NCBI GenBank assembly: GCA_943735955.1
Contig: OX030963.1
Span: 6,896,811-6,960,810 of the forward strand
Length of the DNA stretch: 64,000 nucleotides
Source of the DNA: Piscicola geometra
Lineage: Eukaryota > Annelida > Clitellata > Hirudinida > Piscicolidae
Reading direction: 5' to 3'
The translations under genes and the position numbers were made by a program. The notes under the pieces were generated by a model that made no database searches, was not told where the DNA came from, and saw nothing but the letters and a program-made list of their open reading frames with translations. Positions 41,300-52,006 of the stretch are shown here, piece by piece; the stretch's first letter is position 1; the number at the start of each line of letters is the position of its first letter.

Positions 41300-41750
41300 G
41301 CATGAACAACAGTCCCCATGGCAAAAACGCATCCCAACTCCACCACATGCACTACAACTCCAACAAAATCCACCACGCCAAGCCCACGCAGTCGAACAAC
41401 TCTAAGGTTTGCTCGTTGGTTTCTTCGTGGCACGAGAAGGCTAATTTGTCGTCGATCAGTTCGATGGTGGGAAGTGCTGTTAAGGAGTTGGAGGGGAGGA
41501 GAGGCAGTCGTGGTGGAGGTGGTTCGGGTGGTGGTTCGGGTGGTGAGAAGGGTGGTGGTGCAGGAAAGGTAGTTGGAGAAGGTGATAAGGGTAAATGGAG
41601 GAAACGTTGGTGAAAGTGGTGGTCATAAAGATCGTGTTGCTGCCGAAAAAGTGCCAAAGCCGAAAAGAACAGCAGTCAGCAAGCATCAAACTGGTGACCA
41701 AGATTTTCCTGAAGAAGGAAAGTCTCTCTGGCACCACGGCTTCAGTGAAA
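41300..41750 (+). pseudogene. Inverted diverged copy 2 of the 37.6-38.3 kb coding segment
   Basis: Encodes MNNSPHGKNASQLHHMHYN and KVCSLVSSW, then GSAVKELEGRR and a Gly-rich run. A frame change follows, and LVTKIFLKKESLSGTTASV matches copy 1 at its opposite end. It lies in opposite orientation to copy 1, and frame changes make it the poorer copy. Confidence 0.45.
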
Positions 41751-42360
41751 ACCCTCCAACTCAACCACTCCAACCCAACCACTCCAACCCAACCACTCCA
41801 ACCCAACCACTCCAACCAACCCACTCCAACCCAACCAGTCCAACCAACCCACTCCAACCCAAACACTCCAACCCAACCACTCCAACCAATCACTCCAACC
41901 CAACCACTCCAACCCAACCCAACCCCTCCAACCAAACCACTCCAACCCAACCATTCCAACCCAACCATCCCTACTCAACCACTCCAACTCAATCACTCCA
42001 ACCCAACCACTTCAACCCAACCACTCCAACCCAACCACTCCAACCCAACCACTCCAACCCAACCACCCCAACTCAACCACTCAAACTCAACCACTCCAAC
42101 CCAACCACTCCAACCCAACCACTCCAACTCAAATACCCTAACCTAACCACTCTAACCCAACCACTCCAACCCAACCACTCCAACCAACTCACTCCAATCC
42201 AACCACTCCAACCCAACCACTCCAATCCAACCACTCCAACCCAACCACTCCAACCAACCCCTCCAACCCAAACACTCCAACCCAACCACTCCAACCAATC
42301 ACTCCAACCCAACCCCTCCAACCAACCCACTCCAACCCAACCACTCCAACCAGAACCCCT
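41750..42360. repeat. 14-bp minisatellite (ccaacccaaccact)
   Basis: About 43 copies, the same family as within the MCCC1 introns but over 5 kb away. Confidence 0.95.
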
Positions 42361-43080
42361 TTCTTCCACAACCACCACCTCCCAGTCCCCCCTTCCCTCC
42401 CAACCACCACCTCCCTGTCCTCCTTTCCCCCCCAACCACCACATCCCAGTCTCCCTTTCCCCTCCAACTTTGAAGTCCTCTTCGTGCAGAAATGGGGAAG
42501 TCTCCAGTCCCCCCTTCCCCCCAACCACCACCTCCCAGTCTCCCTTTCCTCTCCAACTTTGAGGTCTTCTTCGTGCAGAAATGGGGAAGTCTCCAGTCCC
42601 CCCTTCCCCCCAACCACCACCTCCCAGTCTCCCTTTCCCCTCCAACTTTGAGGTCCTCTTCGTGCAGAAATGGGGAAGTCTCCAGTCTCCCCTTCCCCTC
42701 CAACCACCACCTCCCAGTCTCCCTTTCCTCTCCAACTTTGAGGTCTTTTTCGTGCAGAAATGGGGAAGTCTCCAGTCCCCCCTTCCCCCCAACCACCACC
42801 TCCCAGTCTCCCTTTCCCCTCCAACTTTGAGGTCCTCTTTGTGCAGAAATGGGGAAGTCTCCAGTCTCCCCTTCCCTTCCAACCACCACCTCCCAGTCTC
42901 CCTTTCCTCTCCAACTTTGAAGTTCTTTTCGTGCAGAAATGGGGGAGTCTCCAGTCCCCCCTTCCCCCCCAACCACCACCACCCAGTCCCCCCTTCCCCC
43001 CAACCACCATCACCTCCCAGTCCCACCTTTCCCCCCAGCCACCACCACCCAGTCCCACCTTTCCACAACCATCTCCAACA
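42360..43080. repeat. 89-bp minisatellite, second array
   Basis: Seven copies of the unit with CTTCGTGCAGAAATGGGGAA, same orientation as 36150-37000, flanked by the short C-rich unit. Confidence 0.93.
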
Positions 43081-43965
43081 AAAAGACTTACACCACTTCC
43101 ACCCACACACAAAAAAGTCCCTGCATCACCTCCACCAGCCTCCAGCAGACCCCAACCACACGAAGCCACCACCACATCTGACACAGCATCATCACAACTC
43201 TCCTTGCAAGTCTTCAGGAAGAGAGTTGATGGGAGTTGAAGGATGCCTGAAAAAGCAGACAGAGTGAAGGAGAGCAAGCGATGGTATGTTAATTATGAAA
43301 TATATGGAAACGACTAAGGAGGAAGGAGCATGAGGGGAAACAATAAAGGATTTAACAATAATGTCAGGGCTAAAAATTCCCTAAAAACTCAGACGATGAA
43401 GGGTTTTCAAAATGATAGAAAGAGCAGAAGAGAAAAAAGTAGGAGAGATTGTGAAAGGGGAAAGAGTGAAAAAAATAATAATGGAGAAAGAACTATTGAC
43501 AACAGCAACAACTTTGCTTCTAAGCATAGAAAATACAACAAGTTTGAAGACAGTGGTGTGAGTGGAAGAGGTGGTGTAAGGAATGCCAGATTGTATAATT
43601 GCATGGACGAAAAGTGACAATATGGCTGTAACAGAGATGTTGAGAAGCACCATTCACTGGCTTTAACTGCATTCTATAATTTCATTTTTGTTGAATTAAT
43701 TTTATAAATGAATTGTTATAGAAATTTAGTTTTTTTTGTTGATATTTTAATAAATTGCGTTTTAGTTCAACTTTTTAAAAGTTAACCTAGGGAAGAAAGT
43801 TACCATTAAATTAAATTAAAACGATGATATGTATTGTTATATATATATTTTGAGTAATACTAATATATTTGGAATGGTATGCGTTTAAATCAACCATACT
43901 TTAAGTCTACCATACGAGGAATTTACCTCAATAATTTTTTTATTATTTTATTTTTACGAATAGGA
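43080..43965. other. Unassigned region with one short basic ORF
   Basis: 43330-43617 is an open frame of 95 codons rich in N, K, R and S (MRGNNKGFNNNVRAKNSLKT). There is no recognisable domain and no evidence beyond being open. The rest is AT-rich. Confidence 0.3.
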
Positions 43966-43969
43966 AACA

Positions 43970-44775
43970 CTACAAAAAACGAAATTAATTTTTTTTAAAT
44001 TGAATTTTTTTTTCTTTTTTTTTACGCCACTTTAAATTTAAACATTGGAATGTACCATACAGGGATTCTACCGTTTAATAAAAACATGAGAAGAAATCGT
44101 TAAATTTCAATAAAAAAAATTTTTTTTCACACAATTAACATATAGTATATATTAATGGAATTTATTTGTTTTAAATGAGAAATAAAAAAATCTCGATTTT
44201 TTTAGCAACATTAAAAGAAAAAAGTTTAATAAATGTGAAAAAAATGTCAAAAATTAAATACGAACAGAAAACACTACAAATAAGTGTAATCAATTTTTAA
44301 AATATTGAATTTATTTTTTTAGTATTTTTTAACGCACTTTGAAATTTCAACTTTGGATTCTACCGTTTAATAAAACGTGAGATAAAATCGTTAAATTTCA
44401 ATAAAATTTGTTTTTTTTTCACACAATCAACATATAATATATATGAATGGAATTTATTTGTTTAAAATAAAAAATTCTCGATTTTCTAGCAACATAAAAA
44501 GAAAAAACTTTAATGAATGTGACAAAAATGTCAAAAATTAAATACGAATAGGATACACTCCAAATAAGTGTAATCAATGAAAAAAATATTGAATTTATTT
44601 TTTTTTCTCTTTTTTTACGCACTTTGAAATTTCAACTTTGGATTCTACCGTTTAATAAAAGCGTGAAATAAATCGTTAAATTTCAATAAAATCAAAATAT
44701 AAAATATATGAATGGAATTTATTTGTTTAAAATAAGAAATAAAAAATTCTCACTTTTTTAGCAACATAAAAAAAA
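43970..44775. repeat. ~290-bp AT-rich tandem repeat, ~2.7 copies
   Basis: GATTCTACCGTTTAATAAAA recurs at 44064, 44356 and 44641 (292- and 285-bp spacing), followed each time by the same TTAAATTTCAATAAAA and ACACAATYAACATATARTAT blocks. Confidence 0.85.
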
Positions 44776-44784
44776 AACTCAAAT

Positions 44785-47007
44785 ACTCATCCACCTACTC
44801 TTCTTTTTATATTTATGGATTTAAAGTAATAATATATATATATATATAAATTAAATTTCTGATTTTTCAATTTTTGCAAGCAGACGATCAGAATGCTTTT
44901 AAGAAAATATCGGTACATTTTTTGCAAGCAGATAGATTTACTTTTTTTATATAAATCATTTATATTGTGATTGTGCTTCTTATTTTGCATGGGCAATATT
45001 CATAGGGGGGTATTGAGCTCCACTTCAATATCGATCCTTTCAATTTTTTAGATGAACCAAAGTTAATAAATTTCAAAAGACTTCGAACATTTATTAAAGT
45101 TTTGGTTAAATCAAACTACAAGTTTTATTTCGCATAACTGCCAAAAAGAAATGCTGATGCTTTTAGCTTATTCTATCGTTAGAAACACAGTGTGCACTGT
45201 TAATGACGAATCAAGCCAGTTTGGTGTTGTGGTGACGGCACACAAAACTGCAATGGGTTAGAGCAGGAATCGATAGGCATTCGTTTTTTTGATTAAGCTC
45301 TGAATGTTAATGAACAGTTTATTGGTTTATTCAGCCCGCCAGACACGATCGGAAAAACATTATCTGCTGTAGTAAAAGATGTTCTGATCAGAATTATGCT
45401 ACCTATAGAAAAACTAAAAGCTCAGACTTATGACGGTGCTGCTAACATGAACGGCCGATATAATGGTTGTCAGGCTATTATCAGCAGTGAGCATCCGCTT
45501 GCATTGTTTTTCCACTGTTCTGCACACTGTGCAAATTTTGTTGCCGTAAATCCCTTTGTGAGCAATTCACTTCAGTTTGTTCAAGAGTTAGGTTCTTTTT
45601 ACACTCGTTCAGGGAAGGTCAAGAAGCAGTTTAGTGATGCTTTAGTGTCTCTTATAATTTACTTTCTTGATGAGCCACTAAATAAAAAGTATAGTATAAA
45701 ACTTCTTGTCCTACAAGATGGCTGACCATAGTATCTGCAGTGTCTTCTCTGCTTTAACATTATGAAGCCAGGCTTCATAATGTTAAAACCTTCATTGAAG
45801 CCTACGATCAGATGAACTGATTCAGTTGTGCAAGAACTGCATCGCCTACGATCAGATGAACACTTTAACGCCATTTTCCGAGATGTCAACAGTATGGTTT
45901 TGGCATATGATCTCGAGCCGATTGCTGTACCTCGGGTGCGAAAGCCGCCACAAAAGTATTGTGGGCTGGGCCCAGCTTATGTAGCAACAACACCAGAGGA
46001 ACATTATCGAGCAAGATTTTATGCTGTCATAGACATTGCAATCATCCAAAGGTACAATCAAAATTCTTCTGGTTTGCGTTCATAGTTGCAGCTGGAAACA
46101 ATGTTGCTAACTGGTGAAGTGAACCATGATATTTGCAAGCAGTATCATGAGTTAAATACAACTAGTATTTTTTCACAGTTAACTATGTTTAAAGACCAAA
46201 ATGAATACAGAACTTTAGCACAAACGCAAAAAATAATGCGAGCTATGATCACGGAAGCCAGACATCTGTTTCCTTAGGTTGAAAGATTGATCAGGTTGAT
46301 GCTTGTGTGTTCAATAACGTCATGTACTGCAGAAAGATCTTTTAGTGATTTGCGGCGTCTTAAGACTTGGTTGCGGGCACCTATGACACAGCCTTGCTTG
46401 AATTCACTGGCCGTTTGTCATGCACATCCGGATATACTTGACAGTCAGGATTTAAAAAAACTAGCAGAAGAATTTGCTAGTCAGTTAGACATACTAAAGG
46501 GTCTTTTTGGAAATTGGAGTAAACGAGCTGTGGGGTAGGGCAGAGAGGGTATTTTATGTTATCTAAATATACAATGTGGGCTACAAACAATTTCACATTG
46601 TATATTTGTTTATAACTTTGGCAAATTTAAATCTCTTTGTTATTTTTTAAAAACTTTTTGACTCAGAAAATGAATGGAAAACAAGATGTTATAACATTTA
46701 TTTGATGGGTTGATGGTTTTTGAATTTTTGATGGTAATTGAATTTATATAGATGACAATTAATAAAAATTAATAAAATCGCTATTGTTTTTTTCAAATCG
46801 TTCATAGTGGCAATAGAAATGTATTTTTATTGAGTATTAAACTTTATAAAATTTGGTGATACAAATATTAATAGTTGATATAAAAATAATTTTCACTCAG
46901 TAAACAATACTAAATAGTGTCGCTGGTACTGTATTGGCCGATACCGGTTCTTTGATTCCAAATCTGGGGAGGACCCTCCCAAGAGTTTCCGCAGATCGCC
47001 GCCCCTG
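44785..47007 (+). mobile_element. Internally deleted hAT copy (copy A)
   Basis: Shares subterminal TTTTTGCAAGCAGA repeats and coding sequence with the complete element at 52007-56799. The segment equivalent to 52640-53820 (exon 1 and the zinc-finger region) and one near 54490-54710 are missing. The coding remnant 45085-46538 retains GVVVTA.., QTYDGAANMNGRYNGCQAII, and the C-terminal dimerisation block TSCTAERSFSDLRRLKTWL, broken by stops and frameshifts. The right terminal repeat GCAGATCGCCGCCCCTG ends at 47007 and the (TAG)n array begins next. No left terminal repeat is found. Confidence 0.8.
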
Positions 47008-47008
47008 G

Positions 47009-47912
<904 letters not shown>

Positions 47913-47979
47913 TTCTCAAATCATTAGACGGATGGAAGAAATTAACAGCGAAAATTGGAGATGAAAAAAAATCTATTAA

Positions 47980-48650
47980 AAAAAACTTTTAACATCTTCA
48001 CCAACCAACTACCAATCTTACAAACAACCAAAAAACGTATCATCACCTCCACAACACAAAGAACCCTCATCTCCACTGCCACAAGAGCCTCTCCCTACCA
48101 ACTTCACCTGGCAATCGAACACCCACTTCACAGTGCTGAACTCCCATTCACAACAGGCGAAAGATGTCTTAAGCAACATCCGAGCCATCGGATCTCTACT
48201 CTGTCCACCCGGCTCCCAAGGGATCACCTTATATAAGTGAGTAAGTCAACGGAATCTGTGCATTACAAATTGAACACTTCGTTTGAACATATTTGTATAA
48301 TTTAAATGATTTTAATCATGAGGGTAATAATCACTTCATTTCAATACAAAATACCTAAAAGTAATTTATAATCTTTTTATTTTCAGATACACCAGGAAGG
48401 ATGGCGACAAAGACAAATAAAAGGATGGAAGTGATGGTGCTGACAACCAAGACAATGGCATTCTGAGCACTCTTTTGGAGGTCTTGAGACATAAAGGAGA
48501 AGAAAGTAAAGAACTAAAATGTGACATCAATGAGGACGACCGTCACAACAAAACACAAGCTGACCACAACAAAGATTCTAAAACTACACCACCACCACCA
48601 GTAATATCCCCCACCAAAAAACACTCACTTGATGAATGTCCAGTCTAAAA
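47980..48650 (+). pseudogene. Two-exon gene of unknown function with an in-frame stop
   Basis: Exon 47980-48234 (TSSPTNYQSYKQPKNVSSPP, TNFTWQSNTHFTVL, AKDVLSNIRAIGSLLCPPGS, ITLY) ends AA|GTGAGT. The next exon begins at 48388 after TTTTCAG and continues in phase with KYTRKDGDKDK, then TAA. In the same frame the sequence stays open another 75 codons (KDGSDGADNQDNGILSTLLE ... SPTKKHSLDECPV) to a TAA near 48648. The second part has good protein-like composition, so the first TAA looks like a nonsense change or a short isoform end. Matching phases at the intron support a real gene. The 5' start is not defined. Confidence 0.45.
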
Positions 48651-48659
48651 AAGCAAAAT

Positions 48660-49250
48660 GAGAGAAGTCGTCCATGGAGATGTGCGTCAGGAAACTAGCG
48701 CTGAGTTAAACAGGATGAATTGCATGTCGAAAGCTCACTTTAGGATTTTAAAATATTTCTTAAACACTGCATTAAATAAAAATGTCGCATTGTATTTCTA
48801 CTGAATTATTTTCTTAATTTGTCCAAGTATTACAATTGAATTACGGAAAAAATACTACTCATAATTACTGGAGTACTACTACTTGTTAAATTACTAGCCC
48901 CAATTACTGGAAATTTAATACCGTTGCAGAATGAAAAGAGACAAGCATGAAGTTTCTCACAGCGTAAAAAAGACCAATAGAAACTTTAATAGTCATAAAC
49001 TTATCATTATATGTAGTACTAAATGTTGATCATAAGCATTACCATCAAGACGCATATACATCTTTGTGATGCTTGCTTCTTCATCATCTCCTTCATCTAC
49101 CCACACAAGTAACCTGCCAAGAGTAAGTAAGTCAGTTACGAGTGTGTTGCAACATTGTTGCGTGCAGAAAAGTTAGGTACCATCTGAATTAAAACCCACC
49201 CCATTCCTACATTTTAAAAATTTTAATATTTATTTTTACGGTCTATATAA
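48660..49250. other. AT-rich intergenic sequence
   Basis: No supported gene or repeat. Confidence 0.4.
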
Positions 49251-49254
49251 TTCA

Positions 49255-49490
49255 CAGCCTGACAGACGCAGGCCATGTTACAATGGTTCTGAGAACCATG
49301 GTTCTTATGCGCCAGAGACGCTAATCCACACGACGTACACATCTCTCAATGCATACGTCGCAAACACCGCATCATATACACCAGGTATATGATAGTTCAC
49401 AGTTGCTTGCCAGGGATTCGAACTGGCGACCTTTAAGTTGCGAGTCCGACGTCTACCATCTAAGCCATCCCCGCTCCCCATTCACCACTG
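49255..49490 (-). mobile_element. tRNA-derived SINE-like element
   Basis: On the minus strand from 49490 the sequence reads as a tRNA-like head. It has a box A-like TGGCTTAGATGGTAGA, an anticodon-like loop CTCGCAA, and a perfect box B-like GGTCGCCAGTTCGAATCCC. About 160 bp of unrelated sequence containing ATGGTTCTGAGAACCATGG follows. The anticodon stem pairs poorly, so a functional tRNA is unlikely. Confidence 0.55.
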
Positions 49491-49796
49491 ACTACAAATG
49501 ATATTTCCCTCAGCCCTTCCTTTCCCCATCTCCAACCTCCAAAACAACAGCACTACCCCTAGACAACCAGCCATATCGATATTGTCCAAACTCCATGACC
49601 AACATCCATCACCCCCCTACCAACAATCCTTATGAACCACACAAACATACTTCCCACCAACAATCCCTATGAACCACACACACATACTTCCCACCAAAAA
49701 CCCTCTATGAATCACACATTCTCCCCTAACCACCTCTCATGAACTACATATGAACCCCCCCCCCCCACAAACAACACACAAAGTCACCCCCCTCTC

Positions 49797-49920
<124 letters not shown>

Positions 49921-49952
49921 AACACAAAGCAACACACACAAGCACCACATAC

Positions 49953-50654
49953 GATGTCATCGATCTTGAGGATGCTGCGTCCGGCCGAGGTGGCGAGGTG
50001 CATGGTCGAGGTGGCGAGGTGCATGGCCGAGGTGGCGAGGTGCACGGTCGAGGTGGCGAGGTGCATGGTCGAGGTGGCGAGGTGCACGGCCGAGGGGGCG
50101 AGGTGCAGGGCCGAGGTGGCGAGGTGCATGGCCGAGGTGGCGAGGTGCACGGTCGAGGTGGCGAGGTGCATGGCCGAGGTGGCGAGGTGCACGGCCGAGG
50201 TGGCGAGGTGCATGGCCGAGGTGGCGAGGTGCACGGCCGAGGTGGCGAGGTGCACGGTCGAGGTGGCGAGGTGCATGGTCGAGGTGGCGAGGTGCACGGC
50301 CGAGGGGGCGAGGTGCAGGGCCGAGGTGGCGAGGTGCATGGCCGAGGTGGCGAGGTGCACGGTCGAGGTGGCGAGGTGCATGGCCGAGGTGGCGAGGTGC
50401 ACGGCCGAGGTGGCGAGGTGCATGGCCGAGGTGGCGAGGTGCACGGCCGAGGTGGCGAGGTGCATGGCCGAGGTGGCGAGGTGCACGGCCGAGGTGGCGA
50501 GGTGCATGGCCGAGGTGGCGAGGTGCACGGCCGAGGTGGCGAGGTGCATGGCCGAGGTGGCGAGGTGCATGGTCGAGGTGGCAAGGTGCATGGTCGAGGT
50601 GGAGACGAGCAGTGGCTGCAAGACGTTCTCCTCGAGGATGTTCGTGATGCTGCC
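49953..50654 (-). CDS. CCT4: CCT4 (TCP-1 delta) C-terminal exon with 29 in-frame heptad copies
   Basis: CCT4 is one of eight subunits of the cytosolic TRiC/CCT chaperonin that folds actin and tubulin. The exon (702 nt, 234 codons, phase 0 at both ends, acceptor ATGAACAG, donor ATC|GTATGT) begins GSITNILEENVLQPLLVS and ends GRSILKIDDI. These match the family C-terminus GGISNILEELVVQPLLVS...VRSILKIDDVV. In ordinary CCT4 these two parts are joined by one short ALTLATETV segment. Here that position holds 29 heptads of consensus TSAMHLA/TSAVHLA (49984-50600) with no stop or frameshift, adding about 200 residues to the equatorial domain. Upstream and final coding exons are not found nearby. It could be an expressed variant, a pseudo-exon or an assembly product, but phase is preserved perfectly. 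Confidence 0.85.
49984..50600. repeat. CCT4: 21-bp coding minisatellite inside CCT4
   Basis: Twenty-nine copies of a unit like GAGGTGGCGAGGTGCATGGC plus C, alternating variants (CATGGC, CACGGC, CACGGT). A ten-unit block is duplicated (near 50010-50220 and 50220-50430). Frames on both strands are open because 21 is a multiple of 3. Confidence 0.95.
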
Positions 50655-50659
50655 CTGTT

Positions 50660-51165
50660 CATGGGGGAGGGGTTGTTTGAGGGTGAGGAAGGGAAGGGGA
50701 GGGATGTGAAGGGGGGGGGGGGGTTGGTTGAGGGTGTGGAAGGGGATGGGAGGGATGGGAGGTGGGGGTTTGGGTGGTGGGATGTTGGAGAAAGATGGAA
50801 GGAGGAGGAGGGGAGGTGGAAGGGTGATGTGAAGTGAATAGAGAAAGATGAGTCATGGTTGGAGGAGAAGGGGGGACTGGGTGGTGGTGGTTGGAGGGGA
50901 AGGCGGGACTGGGAGGTGGTGGTTGAAAGGGGAGGGGGGACTGGGAGGTGGTGGTTGGAGGGGAAGGGGGGACTGGGAGGTGGTGGTTGAAGGGGAAGGG
51001 GGGACTGGAAGGTGGTGGTTGGGGGGGAAGGGGGGAATGGGAGGTGGTGGTTGGGGGGGAAGAGGGGACTGGGAGTTGGTGGTTGAAGGGGAAGGGGGGA
51101 CTGGGAGGTGGTGGTTGGGGGGGAAGAAAGGACTGGGAGATGGTGGTTGGGAGAGAAGGGGGGTT
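50660..51165. repeat. G-rich ~30-bp minisatellite (GGGACTGGGAGGTGGTGGTT)
   Basis: 50860-51165 carries about ten copies, the reverse complement of the C-rich unit at 37000-37640. 50660-50860 is G-rich and irregular. Confidence 0.92.
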
Positions 51166-51169
51166 GTGT

Positions 51170-52006
51170 AGTGTAATCAGAAAGATTATGGTATGTGTTG
51201 TTTTCGTTTTGTAAATAAATTATTTCAAAATAAATAAATTATTTCAAACTTTTTCCCAATTTCAAATGTTTTCAATTAATTATCTTTTCGAATTAAAGTT
51301 CTTTACTGCACTTTTATTGTTAAGTAAAAACTTCAGAAAAATGAGTTATCATACCTATAGTCTCCATTAGCATGTTTTCAGAAAGTGGAATCTCCAAAAG
51401 CGGTTAAATGGCACTACAACAAGCTCTAGAAAAATGTGTTTCATTTCAAACCCTGCTAAGTACGTGCATCTGTGACTTCCATACCCTGTCAACTACCGCA
51501 GCCAATCACAGACTTTGTCTTGTTGATGATATGTCGCAATGCGACATTGTCGTATGCAGAAAGTTTTTTTTAAATTGAAAGTTGTGATGAGGCTATTACA
51601 TCTTTAACAAATTATTGACTTTTCTGGGATATGCTAAAAAGGATACTCGTAAACATAAACAGAATAATAATAAAAAAACAGCTGATGGCAACTTTTATTT
51701 ATTTGTTGAATCAGCTGATGTTTGGTATTTAACAATAGCAAAAAGCGGCCATATTTTCTTCAGATTTCGGGAAATTATCCGAGGCGAGATATATTGTAAA
51801 ATGAACAATAAATAAGGCTTCTTTACTTGCTAATGAAAAAGACTTTTGAGATGATAATAATGATGATGCTAATGAAAAAGACTGCCGAGATGATGATGAT
51901 GATAGTAATGGTGGATGAATTTTCTCTAAGTATTGAGGACTATTAATTTTCTAATATAGAATTTGAATGCTTTTGGAATCTATGGCAATGTGGTTGTAGT
52001 GGTAGT
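51170..52006. other. AT-rich region, possible decayed transposon relative
   Basis: No gene. CGAGATATATTGTAAAATGA near 51786 is the inverse of a motif inside the 23270-24770 element, suggesting a degraded relative. Confidence 0.4.

Noticed and set aside
49422..49490. Functional tRNA gene (Ala-like anticodon CGC)
   Set aside because: The anticodon stem does not pair and non-tRNA sequence is joined to the 3' side; annotated as SINE-like instead.
50998..51214. GGGWGGRGDWEVVVGG frames
   Set aside because: Translation of the G-rich minisatellite next to the CCT4 exon.
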